Shown in pieces: positions 18,359 through 28,284 of a stretch of DNA of 42,842 bases; position 1 is the stretch's first letter, and each line of letters starts with the position of its first letter. The position numbers and the translations under genes were made by a program. Location: contig QCKE01000013.1 in the NCBI GenBank assembly GCA_003215555.1, positions 1 through 42,842 on the forward strand, read 5' to 3'. Source of the DNA: Prochlorococcus sp. AG-409-K04. Lineage in GTDB: Bacteria; Cyanobacteriota; Cyanobacteriia; PCC-6307; Cyanobiaceae. The notes below the pieces were generated by a model. That model saw only the letters and a program-made list of their open reading frames with translations. It made no database searches and was not told the origin of the DNA.

Positions 18359-19108
18359 TTAAGTATTCTTAGTTAATGAAGACTGATTAGCTCTAGATTT
18401 AAACTGTTGAAATAAACTAGAAAAGGTTGCATTTGTCGTAGTATTTCTTTCATCTGGATTTACTATTCCGGCAGAAATGATTGTCCTAAAAGCATCTTCA
18501 ACCGATATATTTAAATCCTTAACAGAAGTTTCTGGCACCAATGTGTACCAACCAGTTGTTGGATTAGGAGCAGTTGGAATAAAAACACTTAGCAATGTTT
18601 CATCCAACTCAGGCTGTAAAGAAGGTCCAACCAATCCTGTGACAAAACCTACACTAAACAAACCTTCTCGAGGATATTCTACTAGAACAACCCTCCGAAA
18701 ACGTGTTGAATTATCACCTAAAAAAGTTTCTAAAAGTTGCTTAAGAGTCTTATAAACAGAACCCGCTAAGGGAATTCTAGACAAAGTACCTTCTCCAAAT
18801 TCCAAAAGCCATCTACCTACAAAATTCCTCGCCATCAAACCTATTAAAAGAATTCCTAGCAAAGGGACTGTTAGCCCTAAAGCTAAATTAATAAGATCTT
18901 GAAGAAGAGGATTTAAAGTTATAAAAGGATTTAACTGCTTAGGAATAGAAGTTAAAAAAGCCAAAACAAAACGACTTACAACTGTGGAAAGCCATATTGT
19001 GGTAGCCAAAGGAATAACAACCAACAAACCTGCTATAAGGTCGTTCTTAAGATCTTGCTGAAGCCTTGAAGGCAAGGACAGATCTTGTCTAGGAGAAGAT
19101 TGGACCAA
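18359..19108 (-). CDS. DUF502 family membrane protein
   Basis: The 249-residue protein has two hydrophobic segments (about residues 26-55 and 70-92), the pattern of the DUF502 family, and a GIL(L)IGLMARNFVGR segment right after the second. The rest is soluble and contains a YPREGLFSVGFVTG segment and PTAPNPTTGW, which are typical for the family. Function is unknown; the family is linked to membrane-associated roles in plants and bacteria. The start is a TTG at 19108, which leaves a hydrophilic 25-residue N-terminus. It is divergent from queG and heads the nusB-ftsY run. Confidence 0.85.
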   Translation of the reverse strand: MVQSSPRQDLSLPSRLQQDLKNDLIAGLLVVIPLATTIWLSTVVSRFVLAFLTSIPKQLNPFITLNPLLQDLINLALGLTVPLLGILLIGLMARNFVGRWLLEFGEGTLSRIPLAGSVYKTLKQLLETFLGDNSTRFRRVVLVEYPREGLFSVGFVTGLVGPSLQPELDETLLSVFIPTAPNPTTGWYTLVPETSVKDLNISVEDAFRTIISAGIVNPDERNTTTNATFSSLFQQFKSRANQSSLTKNT

Positions 19109-19126
19109 GAAGGATGAAATGCCTTT

Positions 19127-19155
19127 TTATTATGTTATTAAATTAAAGTACACAA
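19127..19155 (-). promoter_or_regulatory. Possible promoter for the DUF502-nusB-ftsY gene run
   Basis: On the minus strand TTGTGT (19150-19155) and TAATAA (19127-19132) are separated by 17 bases, the ideal sigma70-type spacing. The -10 would be about 18 bases before the proposed TTG start, giving a very short leader. The region is A/T-rich, so the match could be chance. Confidence 0.28.
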
Positions 19156-19232
19156 TTGATATAAATAAAGAATTTTTTTAATGGAAATGGTCGTAAAAAA
19201 GCAAACCGTTTGTAAATAAAATCTCATGAATC

Positions 19233-20210
19233 ATGACGAAATCATTAGAAGAATTAAGTGATGCATTAAAAAAAGAAGCTTTTAAGCAAGGTTTTAACCC
19301 AGTTGGCATTGCAGAAATCCCCGGGAGCAAAAAAATAAAAATGCGAACCGATGCACTAGAAAGATGGCTAAAAGTTGGACACCATGCAGATATGGAATGG
19401 ATGAAATCACCAGCAAGAGTGGATGCAGAAAAACTTTTACCTGGAGTAAAAAGCATTCTTGTTGTTGGATTAAACTATTTCACTAATCCTAAAAATGTCA
19501 CAGAAAATCGATTATCAATTGGCAGATATGCATGGGGAAATGATTATCACAAAGTCTTAGAAAAACGGTTAAAAGTTCTTGGGAGATGGTTTGAAAAAGA
19601 ACGACCTAATTCAAAATGGAAAATCTGCATCGATTCGAAACCTATGCTAGAAAAAGCATGGGCAGAAGAAGCAGGCCTAGGATGGATTGGAAAAAACAGC
19701 AATTTAATAAATCCAAAAAGAGGATCATGGATGGTTTTAGGGAATTTACTATTCACAGAAACACTCAAAGCTGATCAACCTAGTAAATCTATGTGTGGAA
19801 AATGTACAAAGTGCATTGAAGCATGCCCAACCAAAGCAATAACTGAACCTTTTGTCATTGATGGAAGAAAATGCATTGCTTACCACAATCTAGAAAATAG
19901 AAATAGTGAAATACCTAAAAACATTCAAAAAGCAATGGGAAATTGGATTGCAGGATGTGATATTTGCCAAGAAGTGTGTCCGTGGAACATGAAAAATGTT
20001 CCTATAAGCGAAGATCCAGATGTACAACCTAAAGACTGGATAATGAATCTAACAAGTAAAAAAGCCATCAAATTAAACGATGATGAATGGAGAAAAATAG
20101 TTAAAGGTTCTTCTTTAAAAAGAATTAAGCCTTGGATGTGGAGAAGAAATACGAATTATATTTTGAAGAATGAATCTTTAAATTCTAAAAAAGAAAAAAA
20201 TGATAAATAA
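19233..20210 (+). CDS. queG: Epoxyqueuosine reductase QueG
   Basis: QueG reduces epoxyqueuosine to queuosine in tRNA, the last step of Q synthesis, using a cobalamin cofactor and two [4Fe-4S] clusters. The 325-residue product has the family segments GRYAWGNDYH, DSKPMLEKAWAEEAGLGWIGKN and RGSWMVLG, then the first cluster motif CGKCTKCIEACP and the second CDICQEVCPW. These eight cysteines are intact. It stops soon after the second cluster, lacking the C-terminal extension of the longer enzymes (about 380 residues in E. coli). It is divergent from DUF502 and overlaps the next gene by 11 bases. Confidence 0.94.
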   Translation: MTKSLEELSDALKKEAFKQGFNPVGIAEIPGSKKIKMRTDALERWLKVGHHADMEWMKSPARVDAEKLLPGVKSILVVGLNYFTNPKNVTENRLSIGRYAWGNDYHKVLEKRLKVLGRWFEKERPNSKWKICIDSKPMLEKAWAEEAGLGWIGKNSNLINPKRGSWMVLGNLLFTETLKADQPSKSMCGKCTKCIEACPTKAITEPFVIDGRKCIAYHNLENRNSEIPKNIQKAMGNWIAGCDICQEVCPWNMKNVPISEDPDVQPKDWIMNLTSKKAIKLNDDEWRKIVKGSSLKRIKPWMWRRNTNYILKNESLNSKKEKNDK

Positions 20211-21096
20211 TATGGATAAATCTAAAAGGAATTGGTTCTTATTATTACTAATAAGTATAAATTTTTTATATCCAATTTACTCTGCTAAAGCCTTTATTCC
20301 AAATGTATATATTGGTAATAAAAAAACATTAATAGATACAAGCTTAGGAATAGGAATTACTGCCTCTCAATACGTAAGATTTGGCCAACTAAAAGAAGCT
20401 ATTAGTTTAACAAAGTTAGCTATAAGTTTGAACCCCAATGAAGTTGAATTATGGATTATTCTTTCTAAAGCTCAGCTATATAATAATCAACTAGATGAAG
20501 CATTAAGATCTATTCAAAAAGCAAAAGAAATAAATCCTAAAATTTCAAATATAACATTTACACAGGCATCAATAGAAATGCAAAAAGGAGACATAGAGTC
20601 AGCAATCAAATCAATCAAAGAAAGTATTAAACTAGATAAAAAAAATGCGAATGCATATTTCTTACTAGGCAATGCAAAGTTAATACAAAAAAAGAATTCA
20701 GAAGCTATCCAAGCATTTAATCAAGCGACAACTATAAACCCTAAACATTGGCAAGCTCTAAACAATAAAGGACTTGTACTTTTTGAAATAGGTGAAGCAA
20801 TGAAAGCGATTGCAATCTGGAGAAAAGTCCTAGAAATTAAAGCTGATCCAGAACCAAAACTTGCATTAGCAATAGCACTATATTCCTTAGAGCCCAATAA
20901 CAATGAAGCAATACGATTAACGACAGAAGCTTTACAAGAAAATCCAAATTATTATTTTGAAGAGCATCAAGAAGAACAGTTATGGGGCAAAAAGCTTCGA
21001 GAATCAAGCTTAAAGCTTTTCAAAAACCCAAAATTATCTAATGTGATTGATACAGCTTCTGCAAATTCAAACTTTACAAATGAAAAATATCCATAA
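20200..21096 (+). CDS. TPR-repeat protein with an N-terminal signal sequence
   Basis: The 298-residue protein starts with MINNMDKSKRNW and a long hydrophobic stretch ending near AKAF, a signal peptide or membrane anchor. The rest is at least four tetratricopeptide repeats (about residues 65-215), recognisable from patterns such as EVELWIILSKAQLYNNQLDEAL and KNANAYFLLGNAKLIQKKNSEAIQ. TPRs mediate protein interactions, so it is probably an assembly or scaffolding factor facing the periplasm or lumen, but the partner is unknown. ATG at 20200 overlaps queG by 11 bases; an ATG at 20212, one base after the queG stop, is an equally good start. Confidence 0.8.
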   Translation: MINNMDKSKRNWFLLLLISINFLYPIYSAKAFIPNVYIGNKKTLIDTSLGIGITASQYVRFGQLKEAISLTKLAISLNPNEVELWIILSKAQLYNNQLDEALRSIQKAKEINPKISNITFTQASIEMQKGDIESAIKSIKESIKLDKKNANAYFLLGNAKLIQKKNSEAIQAFNQATTINPKHWQALNNKGLVLFEIGEAMKAIAIWRKVLEIKADPEPKLALAIALYSLEPNNNEAIRLTTEALQENPNYYFEEHQEEQLWGKKLRESSLKLFKNPKLSNVIDTASANSNFTNEKYP

Positions 21097-21110
21097 AACT
21101 GGTAAAAATA

Positions 21111-21143
21111 GAAAAGTTTTTACTTTTAATCTAAAAACTTTTC
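21111..21143. promoter_or_regulatory. 12-bp perfect inverted repeat before the GyrA/ParC-like gene
   Basis: GAAAAGTTTTTA (21111-21122) and TAAAAACTTTTC (21132-21143) are exact reverse complements with a 9-base loop. The structure lies 15 bases after the TPR stop and 16 bases before the topoisomerase ATG. It could be a terminator between the two genes, an RNA hairpin at the ribosome-binding region, or an operator. Its arms are 10 of 12 A/T, so the stem is weak but long. Confidence 0.5.
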
Positions 21144-21159
21144 AACATTCATAAATTGA

Positions 21160-23649
21160 ATGGCTAAAGAACGTCTACAAGCTATTTCGTTGCATCAAGA
21201 GATGCAACGCTCATACCTCGAATACGCAATGAGCGTAATCGTAGGTAGAGCATTGCCAGATGCTAGAGACGGTTTAAAGCCAGTTCAAAGAAGAATACTT
21301 TATGCAATGTATGAATTGGGACTAACGCCTGACAGACCATTTAGGAAATGCGCTCGTGTAGTTGGAGATGTTCTAGGCAAATATCATCCACATGGAGATC
21401 AAGCAGTATATGACGCTTTAGTACGACTTGTACAAAACTTTTCAAGTCGTTATCCAATACTCAATGGTCATGGAAATTTTGGATCAATAGATGATGATCC
21501 ACCTGCTGCAATGAGATATACCGAAACACGTTTAGCTCCTATTGCACATGAAACATTACTAAAAGAAATTGGTGATAAAACTGTCTCATTTAGTCCCAAT
21601 TTTGATGGATCTCAACAAGAACCAGATGTATTGCCAGCACAATTACCCTTTCTAATTCTTAATGGTTGCTCTGGAATAGCAGTTGGAATGGCGACAAATA
21701 TTCCTCCTCACAACATAAATGAAGTGATAAATGGACTAATTGAATTATTAAAAAAACCAGAAGTATCAGAGCATAAATTATCAAGTATTATTCCTGGACC
21801 AGATTTTCCAACTGGTGGAGAAATTCTGATTAGCAGCGGTATTAAAGATACATATTTAAAAGGAAAAGGAAGTATACCAATGAGAGGGATAACACATACA
21901 GAAGAAATTAATCCTGGAAAAGGAAAACACAAAAAAAAAGGGATCATTATCACTGAATTACCCTATCAAGTTAATAAAGCTAATTGGATTGAAAAATTAG
22001 CGGACCTTGTAAATAATAATAAAATCGAAGGTATTGCAGATATAAGAGATGAAAGTGATAGAGACGGAATGAGGATAGTAGTTGAACTAAAAAGAGATAT
22101 AGATACAGACAATATTAGAAACTTACTGTACCAAAAAACAAATCTTCAAACTAATTTTAGTGCAATATTACTAGCTTTAGTAAATGGACAACCGAAACAA
22201 TTAACTCTAAAAGAATTTTTAAGTCTATTTCTCGAATATAGAGAAAATACAATCATTAAAAGAATAAAAAATCAATTAGAACAAACTGTAAAAAGATTAG
22301 AAATAGTAGAAGGATTAATCAAAGCATTAAAAAACATAAAACTAGTCATTCAATTGATTGAAAGTGCATCAGATGCAGCGGAAGCAAAACATAAATTAAT
22401 TCAAAAATTAAATTTAAATGAAAAACAATCTGAAGGTATTTTAGCAATGCCTTTAAGAAGATTAACAAATTTAGAGACTCAAAATTTATACAAAGAAAAA
22501 AAGGATTTAAATCAAGATAAAAATGAATTAAATAATTTATTAAATAATAGAGAAGATCTGATTAAATTAATGATTAATGAATTTAGAGAAATAAAAAAAC
22601 AATTCGGAAGCAAAAGAAAAACAAGATTAATAGAAGGTGGTGATATATTGATAGCAGAAAGAAATGCAAGTTTAAGACCTAACGCCGAATTACAAAAACA
22701 AAAAGCATTTGAAAGTTTACCAAAAAATGGTACTCTAATAATCCAAGATAATAATCAAGTAAAAATCCTAAATCCTAAAATATTTGCAAAGTTAAAGTTA
22801 AACGAAAGTTGTCTACTAGGTGATGAACCAATTCCAGCAAGATTAATTTTACCTATTGAAAAACAACCTAAAATACTAGCAATATCTAATCAAGGAAAAA
22901 TAGGATTATTAAAATGGGAATTTGCAGGCGAAAATCCAGGAAGAATTTCTAAATTTTTGCCATCAGGACTAGAAGGAGAAGAGATAATTGCTTTACTACC
23001 TATCTTAAATGATGAAAGCATAAGTCTGGGACTATTAAGTTCTGATGGAAGATTTAAGCGTATCAATTTAAATGAAATAATTGATATTGCTGGTAGAGCA
23101 ACAACAATTCTAAAATTAAAAGAGCATATAACATTAAAAACAGCCGTTCTTTGTCCAAACAATGGCTATTTAATTATTGCTAGTGATATAGGAAGAATAA
23201 TAAAAATACAAATCACAAAAGAAGCAATTCCAATTATGGGAAAACTTGCACAAGGCACTGTAATCATGAAACTATTACCTGGTGAAAATTTAATTGGCGC
23301 TATAACAACCTATCCGTCTCAAAATAGCAAAATTATTTTAATATCAAGAAATGGATCACTAGTTAAACACTCATTAAACAATCTAAGGTCCTGTGAAAAA
23401 GGAGATTTAGGAACAATGTATATGAATTTTATAGATAAGAACAATAAAAAAGATAGGTTAATTAATATATATGATGGGAAATACCTAGCGGGGATAATGA
23501 CAAATGAAGGGAAAAATGGAAGAGTTGGATCTAGTCTAATAGAAAAAGTACCAATAAATGAAATACAAGAAAAGGCATTTAATTTAGGGAAAAATGAATT
23601 AATAGAAAAAGTTATACCATTAATTGAAGAAAATACTTTAAAAAATTAA
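21160..23649 (+). CDS. gyrA: DNA gyrase/topoisomerase IV subunit A-like protein
   Basis: A type IIA topoisomerase A subunit, which cuts and rejoins both DNA strands and manages supercoiling. The 829-residue protein has the breakage-reunion domain with [21 protein letters not shown] at the start, YHPHGD, and the catalytic tyrosine in AMRYTETRL (about residue 126), then a coiled-coil, and a C-terminal beta-pinwheel region. I do not see a GyrA box (QRRGGKG-like) in the C-terminal domain; the expected blade has GKLAQGTV. This resembles the second, ParC-like A subunit of cyanobacteria, so a decatenating role is possible. No gyrB or parE is in the window. It stops 3 bases from convergent purF. Confidence 0.88.
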   Translation: MAKERLQAISLHQEMQRSYLEYAMSVIVGRALPDARDGLKPVQRRILYAMYELGLTPDRPFRKCARVVGDVLGKYHPHGDQAVYDALVRLVQNFSSRYPILNGHGNFGSIDDDPPAAMRYTETRLAPIAHETLLKEIGDKTVSFSPNFDGSQQEPDVLPAQLPFLILNGCSGIAVGMATNIPPHNINEVINGLIELLKKPEVSEHKLSSIIPGPDFPTGGEILISSGIKDTYLKGKGSIPMRGITHTEEINPGKGKHKKKGIIITELPYQVNKANWIEKLADLVNNNKIEGIADIRDESDRDGMRIVVELKRDIDTDNIRNLLYQKTNLQTNFSAILLALVNGQPKQLTLKEFLSLFLEYRENTIIKRIKNQLEQTVKRLEIVEGLIKALKNIKLVIQLIESASDAAEAKHKLIQKLNLNEKQSEGILAMPLRRLTNLETQNLYKEKKDLNQDKNELNNLLNNREDLIKLMINEFREIKKQFGSKRKTRLIEGGDILIAERNASLRPNAELQKQKAFESLPKNGTLIIQDNNQVKILNPKIFAKLKLNESCLLGDEPIPARLILPIEKQPKILAISNQGKIGLLKWEFAGENPGRISKFLPSGLEGEEIIALLPILNDESISLGLLSSDGRFKRINLNEIIDIAGRATTILKLKEHITLKTAVLCPNNGYLIIASDIGRIIKIQITKEAIPIMGKLAQGTVIMKLLPGENLIGAITTYPSQNSKIILISRNGSLVKHSLNNLRSCEKGDLGTMYMNFIDKNNKKDRLINIYDGKYLAGIMTNEGKNGRVGSSLIEKVPINEIQEKAFNLGKNELIEKVIPLIEENTLKN

Positions 23650-23652
23650 ATT

Positions 23653-25110
23653 TTAAGATGAATATTTAGTTTCTACCCAATTTAAATATTCATCTGTTAT
23701 ATTTCCAGTAACATAATCTCCATTAAAGCAAGACATATCTAAATTTTTAATTTCGGATCCTTTTAAAATCGAATCTTTTAATGATGAAATATCCTGATAA
23801 ATTAATTTATCTGCTATTAAAGCTTTTTGAATCTGAAGAATAGTTTTATTATGAGCAATTAATTCTTTTTTTGAAGGCATGTTTATACCATATACATGCG
23901 GAAATCTTATAGGTGGAGCTGCTGAGGTAAAGATAACCTTATTAGCACCAGCTAATTTAGCCATTTGTACTATTTCCCTAGATGTAGTTCCTCGAACAAT
24001 AGAATCATCTACTAAAAGAACATTTTTGCCTTTAAATTCACTACTCATAGCATTCAACTTTTGACGAACAGACTTTTTCCTCTGTGATTGACCAGGCATA
24101 ATAAATGTTCGACCAACATAACGATTTTTAAAAAATCCCTCTCTATATTCAACTCCTAATTGTCGTGCCACTTGCATAGCAGAAGGTCTAGAAGAATCAG
24201 GTATTGGCATAACTACATCAATTTCACCTGAGTTAATTTGTTTCTTAATTTTCGTTGCAAGATTATCTCCCATTTTTAATCTAGCTTCATATACAGAAAT
24301 TCCATTCATAACTGAATCAGGCCTTGCTAGATAAACATATTCGAAAGAACATGGGTATAGTAAAGGATTCTTTGAGCATTGTTTTGAATAAAATTCACCT
24401 TCATTAGTGATAAAGATGGCTTCTCCTGGATTAATATCACGAACCAACATAAAATCATTATTTTCTAAAACTAAAGATTCACTAGCTAACATCCATTCAG
24501 TTTTTTTATCATTTAAAATTCTTTTTCCTAAAACTAAAGGTCTAATCCCAAAAGGATCGCGAAAAGCTAATAAACCATAGCCAGAAATTAAAGCAATAGC
24601 TGCATAAGATCCTTCAACTCTTTTATGCAAAGATTCAACAGCAGAAAAAATTTGTTCAGGTTCTAAAGATGTACCAAATTTTTGAGATTGAATTTCTGTT
24701 GCAAGAATATTCAACAACATTTCTGTATCACTAGATGAATTTGTATGTCTTCTATCTACGTTAAAAAGTTGTTTTTCTAATTCTCTAGTATTTGTAAGAT
24801 TTCCATTATGAACCAGAATAATTCCATATGGTGCATTTACATAAAAAGGTTGTGCCTCATTTTCACGATCAGCTGCTCCTGAAGTCGCATATCTAACATG
24901 ACCGATACCTACAGTTCCTTTCAAAGTTCTCATATCTCTTGTTCTATACGCTTCTTTAACTTGACCTCTAGATTTGCGCATATGAAAAACATTGCCATCC
25001 ATAGTGGCTATACCAGTTGAATCTTGCCCTCTATGTTGAAGCAGCAGTAAACTATCATAAATCAATTGATTTATTTGTGAATTAGAAACTATTCCGACTA
25101 TGCCGCACAT
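23653..25110 (-). CDS. purF: Amidophosphoribosyltransferase PurF
   Basis: PurF makes phosphoribosylamine from PRPP and glutamine, the first committed step of purine synthesis. The 485-residue product begins MCGIVGIVS, with cysteine 2 the N-terminal glutaminase nucleophile, so it has no propeptide before it. The glutaminase domain contains QHRGQDSTGIA and GHVRYATSG; the C-terminal phosphoribosyltransferase domain has the PRPP loop VLLVDDSIVRGTTSRE. It is the gene after purL on the same strand, 24 bases apart, and the two form part of a purine cluster. It converges with the topoisomerase gene. Confidence 0.97.
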   Translation of the reverse strand: MCGIVGIVSNSQINQLIYDSLLLLQHRGQDSTGIATMDGNVFHMRKSRGQVKEAYRTRDMRTLKGTVGIGHVRYATSGAADRENEAQPFYVNAPYGIILVHNGNLTNTRELEKQLFNVDRRHTNSSSDTEMLLNILATEIQSQKFGTSLEPEQIFSAVESLHKRVEGSYAAIALISGYGLLAFRDPFGIRPLVLGKRILNDKKTEWMLASESLVLENNDFMLVRDINPGEAIFITNEGEFYSKQCSKNPLLYPCSFEYVYLARPDSVMNGISVYEARLKMGDNLATKIKKQINSGEIDVVMPIPDSSRPSAMQVARQLGVEYREGFFKNRYVGRTFIMPGQSQRKKSVRQKLNAMSSEFKGKNVLLVDDSIVRGTTSREIVQMAKLAGANKVIFTSAAPPIRFPHVYGINMPSKKELIAHNKTILQIQKALIADKLIYQDISSLKDSILKGSEIKNLDMSCFNGDYVTGNITDEYLNWVETKYSS

Positions 25111-25134
25111 AAGAATTACCCTAAAAAAATATAT

Positions 25135-27561
25135 TTAAATATCATTATTTTTAGAATTATGATACATTCTACGAGGAATTGAATCTTCATAAGTTTTAGT
25201 CATTTCCTCTAGAGATAAATCTATCAATATAGATTCATCAGAGGAAATAATCCTAAATGACTGATTATTAGATACATTACCAATAAATGTAGCTGAGAGT
25301 AATGAAGATTTATGCAAATTAAATTCTTTTAATTCACTCAAAAGTTTTTGAACTTTATTTGAGGAAATACTTATTAAAACTCTAGAACCACTTTCTCCAA
25401 AGAAAATTTTATCTAGTCTTACATCAGATCTTGAAAGTTTACTTTCTAAACCTAAACCAGACGCTATACAAGATTCTGCTAAAGCAATTACTATTCCACC
25501 ATCACTAACATCATGCGCAGAATTAATCAAATCATTTGATATAGATAACTGTAAAAAATCATGAATATTCTTCTCATATTCCAAGTCAATTAAAGGAGGT
25601 CTACCTGTTTGCAAATCAAAGATATTTTGAAGATAAGAAGTACCCCCTAAAGAAATATTCTCTAAGAACGAATCAGTTTTATCTATAGGAAAACCTAACA
25701 ACCAGATTTCATCATCAACTGAATTCCATCCTTGGCTAATAGTTTTATCAATATCTGAGATTAAACCAACCATTCCAATAACTGGGGTTGGTTGGATAGG
25801 TTGTTTATTTCCGTTAGCTAAAATTGTTTGATTATAAAGTGATACATTTCCTCCTGTGACAGGCGTTTCTAAATATTTGCATGCCTTAGTTAGGCCATTA
25901 CAAGCCATTGCTAACTGCCAATATCCTTCTGGATCCTCAGGAGATGCAAAATTTAAATTATCTGTAACAGCTAATGGTTTTGCGCCTACACAACATAAGT
26001 TCCTTGCAGCTTCAGCGACTGAAGCAATAGCCCCTCTCTCAGGATCTAAATTTACCCATCGATTTGGACAATCAACTACTGCCGCTATTGCTCTATTACT
26101 ATCAGTCTTTCCAGAGACATCTCTAAGTCTAATAACTCCAGCATCAGCAATCCCAGGTGGAATAATAGTATTATTTTGTACCTGATAATCGTATTGACTA
26201 TAAATCCATCTTTTAGATGCAATTGTAGGATCATCCAATAACTTTAAAACTATAAAGTTCCAATTAATAACTTCATTATATTTAGGACTATATATACCTT
26301 CAGTTGTAGGTAAAGGTAAATTAGATTCTTTCCACTTCCAATGAGATAAAGTTTCACTAGGAATATTTTTTATTAATTCATGTTTATTAATTGGTGTATC
26401 TTCAGCTAAAGCATTAGCTGGTAAGTCAACTACAACTTGATTTTTATGTGTAACTCTTACATTATTTTCTTGTAAAACCTTTCCAACAACAGCAGCTTGT
26501 AACCCCCACTTTGTAAAACAATTCATTATTTTTGCCTCACTTCCAGGGTTTACAACAAAAAGCATTCGTTCTTGTGATTCAGAAAGTAAAAAATCATATG
26601 CCGTCATGTTTTTTTCTCTAGCTGGAACCAAATCCAGATTAAGTTCTATACCAACACCACCTTTTGCTGCCATTTCAGAACAACTACAAGTTAAACCAGC
26701 GGCTCCCATATCTTGAGCTGCTATTACATCGCCAGTTTGAAAAGATTCTAAACAACCTTCTATTAAACCTTTTTCAAGAAAAGGATCACCTACTTGAACA
26801 GCTGGACGATCATCTATAGAAGATTTTGTTAATTCAGCACTTGCAAAACTTGCTCCTCCCATTCCATCACGACCTGTTGTACTGCCAACATAAATCACCG
26901 GAAAACCAACACCTTTAGCACCAGAACAAACAATTTGCTTTGTTTCCATCAAACCTAAAGCCATTGCATTAACTAATGGATTTCCAGAGTAACTTTTATC
27001 AAAAGAAACCTCCCCGCCAATCGTTGGAACACCTACACAATTTCCATAATGAGCTATCCCAGCTACTACTCCTTCCAACAAAGAAACATTTTTTGGTTGC
27101 TCTAAAGGTCCAAATCTTAAAGAATTTAAAATAGCAATAGGTCTTGCACCCATAGTAAAAATATCACGCAAAATGCCTCCAACTCCTGTTGCTGCACCTT
27201 GAAAAGGTTCAATAGCAGAAGGATGATTATGACTTTCAATTTTAAAAGCCAATCTTTGACCATCACCTAGGTCAACCACTCCAGCATTCTCACCAGGACC
27301 AACCAAAATATGTTGCCCCTCGGTAGGGAAATTCATTAATAACGGCTTAGAATTTCTATAACAGCAATGTTCAGACCACATAACACCAAACATTCCTAAT
27401 TCAGTTCGATTTGGAGGACGATTTAAACGATTACAGATCTCGATATAATCTACTTCTTTAAGACCTTCTTTGATTAATGCAGCCGTAACATCATATTCAA
27501 CAGAATATTTTGATGATTGTATTAAACTTTTAAAATTATTGTTTATCTTACTTAGATCCAT
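25135..27561 (-). CDS. purL: Phosphoribosylformylglycinamidine synthase subunit PurL
   Basis: PurL converts FGAR to FGAM using ATP and ammonia passed from PurQ. The 808-residue length marks the small type, which works in a complex with PurS and PurQ; neither is in this window. Family motifs are present: [11 protein letters not shown]-like [36 protein letters not shown], a second half with [10 protein letters not shown], and HDVSDGGIV. The two homologous halves each resemble an AIR-synthase-like ATP-binding unit. Its ATG overlaps the preceding gene by 10 bases and it is followed closely by purF, so the genes from dnaN to purF are likely cotranscribed. Confidence 0.97.
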   Translation of the reverse strand: MDLSKINNNFKSLIQSSKYSVEYDVTAALIKEGLKEVDYIEICNRLNRPPNRTELGMFGVMWSEHCCYRNSKPLLMNFPTEGQHILVGPGENAGVVDLGDGQRLAFKIESHNHPSAIEPFQGAATGVGGILRDIFTMGARPIAILNSLRFGPLEQPKNVSLLEGVVAGIAHYGNCVGVPTIGGEVSFDKSYSGNPLVNAMALGLMETKQIVCSGAKGVGFPVIYVGSTTGRDGMGGASFASAELTKSSIDDRPAVQVGDPFLEKGLIEGCLESFQTGDVIAAQDMGAAGLTCSCSEMAAKGGVGIELNLDLVPAREKNMTAYDFLLSESQERMLFVVNPGSEAKIMNCFTKWGLQAAVVGKVLQENNVRVTHKNQVVVDLPANALAEDTPINKHELIKNIPSETLSHWKWKESNLPLPTTEGIYSPKYNEVINWNFIVLKLLDDPTIASKRWIYSQYDYQVQNNTIIPPGIADAGVIRLRDVSGKTDSNRAIAAVVDCPNRWVNLDPERGAIASVAEAARNLCCVGAKPLAVTDNLNFASPEDPEGYWQLAMACNGLTKACKYLETPVTGGNVSLYNQTILANGNKQPIQPTPVIGMVGLISDIDKTISQGWNSVDDEIWLLGFPIDKTDSFLENISLGGTSYLQNIFDLQTGRPPLIDLEYEKNIHDFLQLSISNDLINSAHDVSDGGIVIALAESCIASGLGLESKLSRSDVRLDKIFFGESGSRVLISISSNKVQKLLSELKEFNLHKSSLLSATFIGNVSNNQSFRIISSDESILIDLSLEEMTKTYEDSIPRRMYHNSKNNDI

Positions 27562-28283
27562 GGATCCTCTTCACTATCATCATCAGTTATAGATGTACTA
27601 TAATCTCTATTATACAAGTAATCATCATTATAATTAGACTTATAAACATCTGATATGTTTTCAACAGTATTTTCAAAAGGTCCTTCATCTAACCAACCTT
27701 CTAATTTTTGATTAGCAATATTGGAAATATCTTTAAAGTTATCACGTAATTTCTTGCTTCTCAAAAGTAAACTTTGTCTGATACTAGTCTTTAACAATGG
27801 TAATTCATCCAAAGAAATTATATTTGATGAAACACAACCTGCTTCTTGATCTGTAATCTTATTCAAATCAAGACGCCATCTACTAGTACCCGGTAATTTA
27901 GGATTAGAACGTGAAACCAGATAATATATTATATTTCCAGTTTTTGTATCAAAAATGAAATCAGCAATATTAGCAATTTTTTGTGAGTTTTTATTAATTA
28001 ATACTGCTTCTAAAAGAGTCGGAAATCTATCAATAGTTGATTGATCAGATTCAGCTGGTTTACCCATAACAAAAACTTGTTGATAAGAAATACCTTTCAT
28101 TTGATCTAATCTCCATACAGATCGTTTAAGACTTAAAGTAGAAGGTTTAGTGGCCCATCCAAGGATTCTATGAACTGGAGGATGCATCCACGCCATAACA
28201 CCCAATCCATGATCAAGACCATGATTACATCGCGTATTTAAATGCAAAAGATTGCTTAATAAATATTGTTTAGGTATTTTCAA
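27552..28283 (-). CDS. PRC-barrel-like protein of unknown function between dnaN and purL
   Basis: The 243-residue protein has a middle part (about residues 90-160) that looks like a PRC-barrel, with [23 protein letters not shown] followed by [13 protein letters not shown], and an earlier similar segment near [15 protein letters not shown]. There is no signal peptide. The end is rich in Asp/Tyr/Glu. PRC-barrel domains bind proteins or RNA, for example in RimM and in reaction-centre proteins, so no function can be given. The start is a TTG one base after the dnaN stop, and the end overlaps purL by 10 bases, which strongly suggests cotranslation. This gene is a known constant neighbour of dnaN in the genus. 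Confidence 0.78.
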   Translation of the reverse strand: MKIPKQYLLSNLLHLNTRCNHGLDHGLGVMAWMHPPVHRILGWATKPSTLSLKRSVWRLDQMKGISYQQVFVMGKPAESDQSTIDRFPTLLEAVLINKNSQKIANIADFIFDTKTGNIIYYLVSRSNPKLPGTSRWRLDLNKITDQEAGCVSSNIISLDELPLLKTSIRQSLLLRSKKLRDNFKDISNIANQKLEGWLDEGPFENTVENISDVYKSNYNDDYLYNRDYSTSITDDDSEEDPWI

Positions 28284-28284
28284 T

